From positions 124,001-188,000 of the forward strand of contig CAWBTF010000035.1 of assembly GCA_963791595.1 (NCBI GenBank): a stretch of DNA of 64,000 nt, read 5' to 3'. The notes under the pieces are model-generated. The model was not told where the DNA came from. It saw only the letters and a program-made list of their open reading frames with translations, and searched no databases. Made by a program: the position numbers and the translations under genes. Below are positions 9,003-17,726 of the stretch, piece after piece; within the stretch, counting starts at the first letter, position 1, and each line of letters begins with the position of its first letter. The stretch is from JAEMQF01 sp963791595. Its GTDB lineage: Bacteria > Pseudomonadota > Gammaproteobacteria > Burkholderiales > Burkholderiaceae_C.

Positions 9003-10159
9003 ACCGCTTCATCGCTCCGGGCGCGACGCTCGGCGTCATGGGCGGCGGCCAACTCGGACGCATGTTCGTGCATGCCGCGCAGCGCATGGGCTATTTCACG
9101 GCCGTGCTCGACCCCGACCCGACGAGCCCGGCGGGCCTGGTGGCCAACTATCACATTCGCGCCGATTACCTCGACGAACAAGGCCTGGCGCAATTGATGC
9201 AGCGCAGCGCCGCGATCACCACTGAATTCGAGAACGTTCCCGCGCAAGCGCTGGTCACACTGGGCGCGCATCGGCCGGTGGCGCCGGGCGCGCAGGCGGT
9301 AGCGGTGTGCCAGGACCGCCTGCAGGAGAAGGCGCAGTTCAGGCGCAGCGGCGTGGCTTGCGCGCCGCATGCGGGAGTCGCCAGCGCGGCCGACTTCGCC
9401 AACCTCGATCCGGCGCTGTTCCCGGGCATTCTGAAAACGGCGCGCCTGGGCTATGACGGAAAAGGCCAAGTGCAAGTCCGATCCCACGCCGAGCTCGGCG
9501 CGGCTTGGAGGGAACTGGGTGAAGTTCCCTGCGTGCTGGAGCAGCGCATGGCACTGGCGCAAGAGATCAGCGTCATCGTCGCGCGCGGCGCGCAGGGCGA
9601 CACGGTGCACTTTCCGGTGCAGCAAAACCTGCACTGCGGCGGCATCCTGGCCGTCACGCAGTGCCCCGCGCCCGACGTGCCGGCGCCGCTTCAGACCCTG
9701 GCGGTACAAGCCGCGACGCGGCTCGCGCAAGACATGGACTACGTGGGCGTGCTGTGCGTCGAGTTCTTCGTTCTGGAGGACGGCCGGCTGCTCGCCAACG
9801 AAATGGCACCGCGGCCGCACAACTCGGGCCACGCGACGATCGACGCTTGCGATCACTCGCAGTTCGAGTTGCAGGTGCGAACCCTCACCGGGGCACCGCT
9901 GACCGCGCCGCGCCAACACTCGCCCGCTGTGTTGCTCAATCTGATGGGCGACTTGTGGTACGGCGCGGATGAGACGGCAATCACTCCCGCCTGGGCGAGC
10001 GTGCTCGAGCTGCCCGGCGCGCATCTGCATCTCTACGGCAAGGCGAGCCCGCGGCGCGGGCGCAAGATGGGCCATCTGACGCTCACTGCCGCAACGCCGG
10101 AGCAGGCGCGCGCCACCGCTTTGATCGCGGCCCAGCGCCTGGGCATCGAGAAGTTCTAG
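8999..10159 (+). CDS. purK: N5-carboxyaminoimidazole ribonucleotide synthase
   Basis: ATP-grasp enzyme making N5-CAIR from AIR, bicarbonate and ATP, feeding PurE. The 386-residue protein has the N-terminal Rossmann-like motif GVMGGGQLGRMF near residue 12, TTEFENVP, ATP-grasp KTARLGYDGKGQ, and the catalytic NEMAPRPHNSGH. The length is typical. It overlaps purE by four bases, so translation is coupled. Confidence 0.97.
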   Translation: MNRFIAPGATLGVMGGGQLGRMFVHAAQRMGYFTAVLDPDPTSPAGLVANYHIRADYLDEQGLAQLMQRSAAITTEFENVPAQALVTLGAHRPVAPGAQAVAVCQDRLQEKAQFRRSGVACAPHAGVASAADFANLDPALFPGILKTARLGYDGKGQVQVRSHAELGAAWRELGEVPCVLEQRMALAQEISVIVARGAQGDTVHFPVQQNLHCGGILAVTQCPAPDVPAPLQTLAVQAATRLAQDMDYVGVLCVEFFVLEDGRLLANEMAPRPHNSGHATIDACDHSQFELQVRTLTGAPLTAPRQHSPAVLLNLMGDLWYGADETAITPAWASVLELPGAHLHLYGKASPRRGRKMGHLTLTAATPEQARATALIAAQRLGIEKF

Positions 10160-10220
10160 GGCCGGTTCGGACCTCGGATGCCGATGCGCTGCCCCCGGAC
10201 CGGCCGCGAGCCCTAGCGCC

Positions 10221-11203
10221 GTGCTGCTCGACGCCCGTGACCCGCAGGTTGTGGAGCAGGCCGCGCAGCGCCTGGCCGCCGGCGAATTGCTCGCCTTCCC
10301 CACCGAAACCGTCTACGGCCTGGGCGCTCGCGCGGATGACGACGCGGCCGTGGCGCGAATCTTCGCGGCGAAGGGGCGCCCGGCCGAGCACCCGCTGATC
10401 GTGCATGTGGCGCAGCCCGGCGACGCGGCAATGTTTGCGGCTGAGTTGCCGCCGCGCGCGAAGCGACTGATCGACGCGTTCTGGCCCGGCCCGATGACGG
10501 TCATCGTGAAGCGCGCCGAGGGCGTGGCGAACGCCGCGGCCGGTGGCCACGCCACCTTGGGCCTGCGCTGCCCGGCACACCCTGTCGCGCAGACCCTGCT
10601 TGCCGCATGCCGGCGCCTGGGCGTGCCGGGTGTCGCAGCGCCGAGCGCAAACCGCTTCGGCCGCATCAGCCCGACGCGTGCGGCCCACGTGGTTGCCGAG
10701 TTTGGCAACAGCGTGTCTGTGCTCGACGGCGGCGACTGCCCGGTGGGCATCGAATCGAGCATCGTCGATTGTTCGGGTCGCGCGCGCGGTGTTGCTGCGG
10801 CCGGGCATCTTGACGCGCGAACGCATCGAGGCGGCGCTGGGCGAGCCGCTCTTCGAGGCCGATGAAACGGCGCCGAACGCGCCGGGAACACTGACCGCGC
10901 ATTACGCGCCTCAGGCCAAGCTGCGCATCATGTCGACCTCGATGTTGGAGACCGCGCTGCGCATGCTCGGGCCCCAGCCCTTGAAGCTGGCGGTATATTC
11001 GCGTTCGCTGCCGGCCGGTGCCGCGCCGGGTTTCATTCACCAGCGCATGCCGCTGCGGCCGGAAGCGGCGGCGCACGAACTGTTTGCCACGCTTCGCGAA
11101 TTCGACTGCGAAAGGCGTGCAATTGATCTGGGTCGAAGACCCACCGGCCGGCGCCGAATGGGACGGCGTGCGCGACCGGCTGCAACGCGCCGCGGCGTCT
11201 TGA
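10221..11203 (+). pseudogene. tsaC: L-threonylcarbamoyladenylate synthase (Sua5 type), with two frameshifts
   Basis: Makes threonylcarbamoyl-AMP from threonine, bicarbonate and ATP for the t6A modification of tRNA. The GTG start at 10221 opens a YrdC domain: FPTETVYGLGARA, KGRPAEHPLIVHV and PSANRFGRISPT. The frame slips once at 10771-10790 in a CG-dinucleotide run, continuing as VLLRPGILTRERIEAALG. It slips again at 11097-11115, continuing as GVQLIWVEDPPAGAEW. Both slips are +1; removing two bases gives about 326 residues with the C-terminal Sua5 domain. t6A is usually essential, so sequence error is likelier than decay. Confidence 0.87.
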
Positions 11204-11235
11204 ATCTTCTTGAAGTGCGATCCGCGGAGCGTTGA

Positions 11236-12189
11236 ATGACGAACAGTTGGTTGGGGTGGCAGCGCTGCGCGATGGCGGCTGTGGTGGGCACGGCGGCGTT
11301 GCTGGCCGGGTGTGGCGGCGGCGAGCCGATCGAACGCTTCGTGGCACGACGTCTGATCGTGCTGGGCGATGAAACCAGCGTGGTCAACAGCGACGGCAGC
11401 AAGTACAGCGTGAACGCGCTGCTCGCTCCCGACAACCTGCTGCTCGATTGCAAGGCCAATCCCCTGTGGGTGCAGATCCTGGCCAATTTCTATGGCCTGA
11501 CGCTTGCGCAGTGCCCCAATGGCAGCGCGCCGGTCACGGTGTTGATGCTGGCGGCTGCCGGCGCGCAGGTGAGCAGCATCCCCGCGCAGATCGATTCGGT
11601 GGGCGTGTTCGTCGAGAAAGACCTGGTGACGCTGCTGGCCGGCGCGAACGACATCTTCAACCAGTACGCGCTTGTCGCCGCCGACCCTCAGAGCGAACCG
11701 GCGGCCATCGGCGCCGTGCGGGCTGCGGGAGAATTACTCGCGGCGCAGGTCAACCGCATCGCCAATTCCGGCGGCAAGGTGTTGATCTCCACCGTGCCCG
11801 ACCTCAGCCTCACGCCCTTCGCACTCAGCGAGGACGCGGCGACGCCGGGGCGCGCCGCGCTGCTCAAGCGCCTGACCGCGGAGTTCAACGCACGGCTGCG
11901 CATCAACATCATCAACGACGGTCGCCGCATCGGCTTGTTGCTGACCGATGAGACGGTGCAGGCCGTGGTCAGGAACCCGGCCGGCGCCGGGCTTGCCAAT
12001 GCCAAGGACGCGGCGTGCGGTCTGGGCCCCACCTCATGCACAACGGCGCAGCTCGTCCACCCGCCGGCGCCGGCTGCCAGTGCCACCGCCGGTAGCTATC
12101 TTTGGGCAACCGATCGGCTCTTCAGCAGCGGTGGCCATTCCTTGTTGGGCAGCCTGGCACTCACGCGCGCCACCGGCAATCCATTCTGA
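11236..12189 (+). CDS. SGNH/GDSL-like lipoprotein, catalytic residues altered
   Basis: A 317-residue predicted lipoprotein (lipobox ALLAGC, Cys26) with the block order of SGNH hydrolases. Block I reads VLGDETS, with Glu46 where the nucleophilic Ser normally stands. Block III is intact (GAND, 136-139). The C-terminal block LWATDRLFSSGGHSLLG keeps the late GH but lacks the His expected three residues after the Asp. It may therefore be a non-catalytic member, or use Ser48. It lies 33 bp after tsaC, probably under the same promoter. Its substrate cannot be told. Confidence 0.75.
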   Translation: MTNSWLGWQRCAMAAVVGTAALLAGCGGGEPIERFVARRLIVLGDETSVVNSDGSKYSVNALLAPDNLLLDCKANPLWVQILANFYGLTLAQCPNGSAPVTVLMLAAAGAQVSSIPAQIDSVGVFVEKDLVTLLAGANDIFNQYALVAADPQSEPAAIGAVRAAGELLAAQVNRIANSGGKVLISTVPDLSLTPFALSEDAATPGRAALLKRLTAEFNARLRINIINDGRRIGLLLTDETVQAVVRNPAGAGLANAKDAACGLGPTSCTTAQLVHPPAPAASATAGSYLWATDRLFSSGGHSLLGSLALTRATGNPF

Positions 12190-12222
12190 ATTTGCGCCGG
12201 GTCGGCGCTGCGCCAGGCCGGG

Positions 12223-12486
12223 TCAGCCGCGCCGCCCGATCCAAATTTTCATCGACAAGATCCCGGCGGCCAAGGCCAAGGTGATGCCGTTGGCGACGAT
12301 CACCGGCCACGCCCCGAGCATCAGCCCGTAGACGAGCCAGGCGACGATGCCCAGCGTGAACGCGCTGTACATCGCCAGCGAGATGCCGCTCACGTCGCGC
12401 GTGCGAAACGTCAGCCAGGCCTGCGGCACGAACGAGCCGGTCGTCAGCGTGGCGGCGACGAAGCCGAGGGTGTCGATCAAGTTCAT
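12223..12486 (-). CDS. SemiSWEET-type small sugar transporter
   Basis: An 87-residue, three-helix membrane protein with the PQ-loop signature GSFVPQAWLTFRTRDVSGIS in helix 1, as in bacterial SemiSWEETs, which dimerise to form a sugar uniporter. The substrate cannot be read from sequence. A start nine bases upstream (12495) is also possible. It is convergent with the SGNH-like lipoprotein gene. Confidence 0.88.
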   Translation of the reverse strand: MNLIDTLGFVAATLTTGSFVPQAWLTFRTRDVSGISLAMYSAFTLGIVAWLVYGLMLGAWPVIVANGITLALAAGILSMKIWIGRRG

Positions 12487-12788
12487 TGCGGTCATTCCGA
12501 TTCGCTCGGCAGAATTGGGTTGGCGGCAGCGGCGTCGCCGGCTGCCTGCGGGGCTGGCGCGAGGCTCGCGGACCTGCCCTGATGTAACGCAGAGCCAGCC
12601 GTCGCGAAAATGCGTTGTCCTAAACTGTGCCGATGACTTCAGGCCAACCGTGGCCGAGTGTCGGCTGCGCTCTCCCAGCATTGTGCATCCGGTCCTCGGA
12701 CATTCTCGATCGAGCGCGCGGGCGCAAGCTCGCATACGCCGCATGCCTTAAGCGCGTTGCGCGTCGCATCTGCCTCGGGAGCGCTCCA
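12487..12788. other. Intergenic region between divergent SemiSWEET and tsaB genes
   Basis: About 300 bases that must hold promoters for both directions. TAAACT near 12620 is a possible plus-strand -10, but no matching -35 was found. The tsaB frame is open back to 12627 without family similarity, so it is not counted as coding. No repeat or RNA motif was recognised. Confidence 0.4.
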
Positions 12789-13514
12789 GTGAGCAGCCTG
12801 CTCGCTTTCGACACCTCGGGTGAGACGATGCACGTCGGCCTTTGCGTCGGCGCTCGTGAGTGGGTCCACGAATCTGCTGGTGGCGCGAAGGCTTCGTCCG
12901 ATCTGTTGCCGACGATTCTGGCCTTGCTGGAATCCGCTGGCGTCGAGCTGGCCGAGCTCGATGCGGTCGGCTTCGGCCGCGGGCCTGGCGCCTTCACCGG
13001 CCTGCGCACCGCGTGCTCGGTCGCGCAAGGTCTGGCGCTCGGTGCGGGCAAGCCGGTGCTGCCCATCGACACGCTGATGGCGGTGGCCGAAGACGCGCGC
13101 CGGGGCGCGGCGCACCTTCAGGTCTGGGCCACCGTCGATGCCCGCATGGAGCAGATCTATGCGGCGCAATATCTGTTCGAGCAAGGACGCTGGCACGTGC
13201 TGGACGCTCCGGCGCTGGCGAGCAGCGAGAAGCTGAATGCGCTGTGGCGCGAGCAGCCGCCGCAACAGGTGGCAGGCAATGCGCTGCGCGCGTTTGCCGG
13301 TCGGCTCGACTGCACTGCGGCCTCGTGCCACGCGCAAGCGCTGCCGCGCGCAGTGGCCCTGCTGTCGCTGGCGCGCAGCTCGTGGGCACAGGGCGATGCG
13401 CTCGACGCCGCCGATGCCATGCCCAGCTATGTGCGAGACAAAGTGGCGCAGACGGTCGCTGAACGCTCGGCGCTGCGCCTGGCAGACGGCGCGGCGCGGG
13501 GGACGGCTGCATGA
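12789..13514 (+). CDS. tsaB: tRNA threonylcarbamoyladenosine biosynthesis protein TsaB
   Basis: ASKHA-fold partner of TsaD in the t6A-forming TsaBDE complex. The 241-residue protein starts at a GTG preceded by GGGAG (12777-12781). It shows LLAFDTSGETMHVGLC at the N-terminus and the diagnostic GFGRGPGAFTGLR near residue 60. Its stop overlaps the rimI start in ATGA. With tsaC 1.6 kb upstream, two of the four t6A genes lie close together. Confidence 0.96.
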   Translation: MSSLLAFDTSGETMHVGLCVGAREWVHESAGGAKASSDLLPTILALLESAGVELAELDAVGFGRGPGAFTGLRTACSVAQGLALGAGKPVLPIDTLMAVAEDARRGAAHLQVWATVDARMEQIYAAQYLFEQGRWHVLDAPALASSEKLNALWREQPPQQVAGNALRAFAGRLDCTAASCHAQALPRAVALLSLARSSWAQGDALDAADAMPSYVRDKVAQTVAERSALRLADGAARGTAA

Positions 13515-14014
13515 ACGCGGTGCTGTCGGACACCTTGCGGCTGTTGCCGATGGCGCAGCCAAGCGTCGACGCCGTGCTGAGCATCGAGCAGGCCGCCTAC
13601 GAGTTCCCATGGACGCGCGGCAACTTCATCGATTCGATCGCGGCCGATCACGTCTGCCGCCTGCTCTGCGACTCCCGCGGCAAGCTGCTCGGCTACTTTG
13701 TCGCGATGCCGGGCGTCGATGAAATGCACCTGCTCAACCTGACCGTCGCGCCAGCCGATCAGGGCCTGGGCCATGGCCGCGCGCTGCTCGAAGCGCTGGT
13801 GCAGGTTTGCGAGGACCGCAGAGCCGACGAGTTGTGGCTCGAAGTGCGGCCCAGCAATGAGCGCGCGCTGCGCATGTACCGGCGCTTCGGCTTCGTGACC
13901 CGAGGGGTGCGCAAGCGCTACTACCCTGCGGTGGGAGATGCGCGCGAGGACGCGGTCGTGATGAGTATCGACACCGGTGCCGCGTCGCGCGGCAAGCTGC
14001 ATGCGCTGGAGTGA
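13511..14014 (+). CDS. rimI: Ribosomal protein bS18 (RimI-type) N-acetyltransferase
   Basis: GNAT acetyltransferase of 167 residues. GNAT motif A is LTVAPADQGLGHGRALLEAL, motif B is EVRPSNERALRMYRRFGF, and the tail YYPAVGDAREDAVVM is typical of RimI. It acetylates the N-terminus of S18 and sometimes other proteins. It is translationally coupled to tsaB, a pairing conserved in many proteobacteria, and overlaps the next gene by 14 bases. Confidence 0.95.
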   Translation: MNAVLSDTLRLLPMAQPSVDAVLSIEQAAYEFPWTRGNFIDSIAADHVCRLLCDSRGKLLGYFVAMPGVDEMHLLNLTVAPADQGLGHGRALLEALVQVCEDRRADELWLEVRPSNERALRMYRRFGFVTRGVRKRYYPAVGDAREDAVVMSIDTGAASRGKLHALE

Positions 14015-14849
14015 GCGGCAGCTCGCGATGCTGCGCGAGATGGGCATTCGCGTCTGGCCCGCTGCCGAGAATGCGCAGGTGAGCGGCGCGGATGTGGCGT
14101 TGTGGGCGGCCTCCGGTGCCGCACCGGATTCGGAGTTGGACCTTGCCACTTCGAGCGCAGTGCCGGCGGCCGTCGCTTCCAGTGCCGCAGTCACGATCAC
14201 CACCGAGCCCGCCCGATCGGCAACACTGGCGCGCGCCGTCATGAGTGGCCACCGGCCAGCGGGCATCGAAGCGATGGGCTGGGACGCGCTGCGCGAAGCG
14301 GTCGCTGCCTGCAGCGCCTGCAAACTATGCGAGGGCCGCAAGCAAACCGTGTTCGGCACCGGCAGCACGCAGGCGCAGTGGTTGATCGTCGGCGAGGCGC
14401 CGGGCGAGCAGGAAGACCTGCAGGGCTTGCCCTTCGTCGGCAAGTCGGGGCAACTGCTCGATTCCATGTTGCGCGCGATCGGCCTGACACGCGGCGACGC
14501 GCGGCCGGAGCAGCAGGTCTACATCGCGAACACGATCAAGTGCCGGCCGCCGGGCAACCGCAACCCGCAGCCCGACGAACTGGCGCAGTGCGAGCCGTTC
14601 CTGATCCGCCAGCTCGCCTTGCTCCAGCCGCGCATCATCGTTGCGATGGGGCGCTTCGCGGTGCAAAGCCTGCTTCGCAGCAACGAGCCGGTGGGCCGGC
14701 TGCGCGGGCGCGTGCACCGCTACCAGGGCGTGCCGTTGATCGTGACGTACCACCCCGCCTATTTGCTGCGCAACCCCGAAGACAAAGCGCGCGCCTGGGA
14801 CGATCTGTGCCTGGCGGTGGAGACCGCCAAGCTCGCGACCCAAGCCTGA
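14001..14849 (+). CDS. Type 4 uracil-DNA glycosylase with [4Fe-4S] cluster
   Basis: Excises uracil from DNA. The 282-residue protein has a variable 90-residue N-terminus, then the cluster-binding CSACKLC (Cys104-Cys110), motif 1 GEAPGEQED, NTIKCRPPGNRNP with a further cysteine, CEPF, and the HP motif VTYHPAYLLRNP. These are the landmarks of family 4 UDGs. The start at 14001 overlaps rimI. The N-terminal segment resembles the linker seen in the Burkholderiales tsaB-rimI-UDG block. The gene ends three bases from the convergent glmU. Confidence 0.94.
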   Translation: MRWSERQLAMLREMGIRVWPAAENAQVSGADVALWAASGAAPDSELDLATSSAVPAAVASSAAVTITTEPARSATLARAVMSGHRPAGIEAMGWDALREAVAACSACKLCEGRKQTVFGTGSTQAQWLIVGEAPGEQEDLQGLPFVGKSGQLLDSMLRAIGLTRGDARPEQQVYIANTIKCRPPGNRNPQPDELAQCEPFLIRQLALLQPRIIVAMGRFAVQSLLRSNEPVGRLRGRVHRYQGVPLIVTYHPAYLLRNPEDKARAWDDLCLAVETAKLATQA

Positions 14850-14852
14850 CGG

Positions 14853-16226
14853 CTACTTCTTCTTTGCCGGCCGCTTCCAGCCTTCGATCGTGACCTGCTT
14901 GGCGCGCACCAGCGTCAGCTCGCCCGCCGGCGCGGCTTTGGTGACCGTCGAGCCGCCGCCGATCGTTGCGCCCGCGCCGATCGTGATCGGCGCGACCAGC
15001 ACGCAGTTGCTGCCGACATGAACGTCGTCGCCGATCACGGTGCGGTGCTTGTTGGCGCCATCGTAGTTGGCGGTGATGCTGCCCGCGCCATAGTTGACGC
15101 GTTCGCCCACGGTGGCGTCGCCCAGGTACGCGAGGTGATTTGCTTTCGCGCCGCGCGCCAGCGTCGAGTTCTTGACTTCGACGAAGTTGCCGATGTGCAC
15201 GTCTTGCGCCAGCTCGGCGCCGGGGCGCAACCGCGCGAACGGGCCGATCGACGACCCGGCGCCGACCTTGACGCCCAACGCCTCCCCGTCGATGTGGGTG
15301 AACGGCTGGATCGTCACGTCCGCCGCGATGTTCGCATTGCGGATGCAGCAATTGGCGCCGATGCGCACGTTGTCGCCCAGTTGCACGCGGCCCTCAAACA
15401 CGCAGTTCACGTCGATTTCGACGTCGGTGCCTGCGCTCAACTCGCCGCGCAAATCAAAGCGCGCCGGGTCGGCCAGGCGCACGCCAGATTCCATCAATCC
15501 CTCGGCCAACTGGCGCTGGTAGCGCCGCTCGAGCTCGGCCAATTGCAGCGGGCTGTTGATGCCCAGCACCTCGGTCTCGGAGCTCGCCGCGGTGGCGGTG
15601 ACCGGCACGCCGTCGGCGACGGCAAGCGCCACCACGTCGGTCAGGTAGTACTCGCCCTGCGCGTTGTCGTTTGTCAGGCGCGACAGCCAGCGCTTGAGCA
15701 TCGCGGTAGGAGCGGCCATCACACCGGTGTAGACCTCGGCGATCGCGCGTTGCGTAGGCGTCGCGTCCTTGTGCTCGACGATCGCGCGCACCGCCTGGCC
15801 TTCGCGCACGATGCGGCCGTAGCCGGTGGCGTCGGGCAGTTCGATCGTCAGCAACGCAAGCTGCCGGCCCGCGCAGGCCTGCACCAGCGCGCGCAATGTC
15901 TCGGCACGAATCAGCGGCACATCGCCATTCAGAATCAACGTGGTTCCGTCGTCGGGCAGCGCCGGTACAGCCTGCTGAACCGCGTGGCCGGTGCCGAGCT
16001 GGGGCATCTGACGCACGAAACGCAGGTTCGGCGCCTTGACGGCGGCCTCCACAGCTTCAGCGCCATGGCCCGTGATCGTGACGATGCGCTGCGCCTCGAG
16101 CTTGGCGGCGGTGTCCAAAACATGCTGCAATAGGCTGCGGCCGGCGAGTCTGTGAAGCACTTTTGGGTGCTTCGACTTCATCCTCGTGCCCTTGCCTGCC
16201 GCCATGATCACGATGTTCAACGCCAT
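14853..16226 (-). CDS. glmU: Bifunctional GlcNAc-1-phosphate uridyltransferase / glucosamine-1-phosphate acetyltransferase
   Basis: Makes UDP-GlcNAc for peptidoglycan and LPS. The 457-residue protein has the nucleotidyltransferase motif AAGKGTRMKSKHPKVLH at residues 9-25, GTGHAVQQA and LNGDVPLI. A C-terminal left-handed beta-helix of hexapeptide repeats follows (from about residue 255), including YDGANKHRT. The length matches the family. Its start codon overlaps, on the opposite strand, the chosen start of the lipoprotein gene at 16225. Confidence 0.97.
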   Translation of the reverse strand: MALNIVIMAAGKGTRMKSKHPKVLHRLAGRSLLQHVLDTAAKLEAQRIVTITGHGAEAVEAAVKAPNLRFVRQMPQLGTGHAVQQAVPALPDDGTTLILNGDVPLIRAETLRALVQACAGRQLALLTIELPDATGYGRIVREGQAVRAIVEHKDATPTQRAIAEVYTGVMAAPTAMLKRWLSRLTNDNAQGEYYLTDVVALAVADGVPVTATAASSETEVLGINSPLQLAELERRYQRQLAEGLMESGVRLADPARFDLRGELSAGTDVEIDVNCVFEGRVQLGDNVRIGANCCIRNANIAADVTIQPFTHIDGEALGVKVGAGSSIGPFARLRPGAELAQDVHIGNFVEVKNSTLARGAKANHLAYLGDATVGERVNYGAGSITANYDGANKHRTVIGDDVHVGSNCVLVAPITIGAGATIGGGSTVTKAAPAGELTLVRAKQVTIEGWKRPAKKK

Positions 16227-17106
16227 GTGCCGCTCCTCGTTTCGGTCGGGAATTATTGCGTTGCTTGCCGCGGCGCTCAGCCTGCTGGGCGCTTGCAGCG
16301 CGTTACGATTTGGCTATAACCAGGCCGACGAGCTGGCCTACTGGTGGCTCGACGGCTACGTCGACTTCAACGAAACCCAGACCCAGCCGGTGCGCCAGGC
16401 GCTGACGCAGTGGCACGCATGGCACCGCCGCACCCAGCTGCCCGATTACACCGCGCTGCTGATCCAGGCCCAGGCCGAAGCGCTCGAGCCCACGACGGCG
16501 CAGCAGCTCTGCAAGTGGTGGGACAGTTCGCGCAGTCGCATCGATGTCGCGCTGGAGCGCACGGTGGCACCGGCCGCCGAGCTGCTGCTCACCCTGACGC
16601 CGCAGCAGATCACCCACATCGAACGCCGCTACGCCAAGGCGAATTCCGAGTTTCGCGACGACTACCTGCAGGCCGACCCCGCGAAGCGCGGCAGGGAAGC
16701 GATTCGCCGCGCGGTGGATCGCGCCGAGAGCTTTTACGGCCGGCTTGACGACGCCCAGCGGGAGCGAATCGCCAAGCTGGTCGCGGCCTCCCCTTTCGAC
16801 GCCGAGCTTTGGTTCAACGAACGCAAGGCGCGCCAGCAAGACGCGCTGCAACTCCTGCGGCGCCTGAAAGCCGAAGGGGCGGGCCGCGACGAGGCTCAGG
16901 CTGCGCTGCGCGCCTACTTCGAACGTTTGACCCATTCGCCGCGCCTGGATTACCGGGGCTACGCCCAGGCCTTGGTGCAATACAACTGCCAGTTCGTGGC
17001 GGAGGTCCACAACGCGACGAGCGCCGCGCAACGCCAGGTGCTGGTGGGCAAACTCAAGGGCTGGGAGGCCGATCTGCGGGCCTTGTCGGCGAGCGCCACG
17101 CCGTGA
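16225..17106 (+). CDS. DUF6279-like helical lipoprotein
   Basis: A 293-residue predicted lipoprotein: signal GIIALLAAALSLLGAC with the lipobox Cys at the end, then an all-helical, Arg/Gln-rich body with the conserved opening LRFGYNQADELAYWWLDGYV. This matches a proteobacterial family of unknown function (I believe DUF6279). The start at 16225 gives the best signal peptide; upstream in-frame starts exist inside glmU. No room exists between it and glmU for separate promoters, so its promoter must lie within glmU. Confidence 0.8.
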   Translation: MCRSSFRSGIIALLAAALSLLGACSALRFGYNQADELAYWWLDGYVDFNETQTQPVRQALTQWHAWHRRTQLPDYTALLIQAQAEALEPTTAQQLCKWWDSSRSRIDVALERTVAPAAELLLTLTPQQITHIERRYAKANSEFRDDYLQADPAKRGREAIRRAVDRAESFYGRLDDAQRERIAKLVAASPFDAELWFNERKARQQDALQLLRRLKAEGAGRDEAQAALRAYFERLTHSPRLDYRGYAQALVQYNCQFVAEVHNATSAAQRQVLVGKLKGWEADLRALSASATP

Positions 17107-17141
17107 GCGTGGGGCGAATCGGGTGCGGGGTGACCCGCCAG

Positions 17142-17726
17142 TCACTGGCCCAGTTCGACCGTCACTCGCCGCGGGTTCACGCCGGTATGCGGAAAGTCTT
17201 TCATCGCCGCATCGAACATTGCTGAAAGCAGCGCCGCGCTGGCGCTGGAGCTGCCTGCGTTGCTGGCGCGGGCTTCGTACAGCGCCTGGCCCGTCTTGCG
17301 CTCGCGAATCAGCAGCGCCACCTCTCGCTCGTAGCTCGGCACCGTGTAGGCAATGCCCCAGGAAGAGTGGAAGCCACGGCGCCAGCGCGTCGAAAACCCG
17401 CCGCGCCAGTAGAGCGGGTCGTCATAGATGGCACGTTCCGCCGCCGACAAACGGGCACCGACCTGAACGCTCACGTCTGCGTCTTTTGCATCGGCCGCAG
17501 GCGTGAAACCCGCCGCCTCGAGTGCGTGGCGCGCCGCGTCTTCGAGCTGCTGTTGCTGTTCTGGTCGTGCCTCTTGCGACGGCAGTCGCTCGAACGCGTA
17601 GCTTGCAGGTTTGCGGTCGACCGGCCATTGGCTGTAGGTCGACACGTCGTTGTCGAGCTGGCGCGGCGTCGCGCACGCGCCGAGCAGCAACACCGACAGC
17701 AGGATGACAGGGGTCATGGGGCGCAT
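17142..17726 (-). CDS. DUF4136-type lipoprotein
   Basis: A 194-residue lipoprotein with signal VILLSVLLLGAC followed by a body typical of the DUF4136 family: SYAFERLP near residue 43, a middle part ending in VSVQVGARL, and a C-terminal stretch similar to MFDAAMKDFPHTG. It overlaps ttcA by 13 bases and may be read with the SDR-folB-ttcA operon. Function is unknown; the family is assumed to sit on the outer membrane. Confidence 0.85.
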   Translation of the reverse strand: MRPMTPVILLSVLLLGACATPRQLDNDVSTYSQWPVDRKPASYAFERLPSQEARPEQQQQLEDAARHALEAAGFTPAADAKDADVSVQVGARLSAAERAIYDDPLYWRGGFSTRWRRGFHSSWGIAYTVPSYEREVALLIRERKTGQALYEARASNAGSSSASAALLSAMFDAAMKDFPHTGVNPRRVTVELGQ

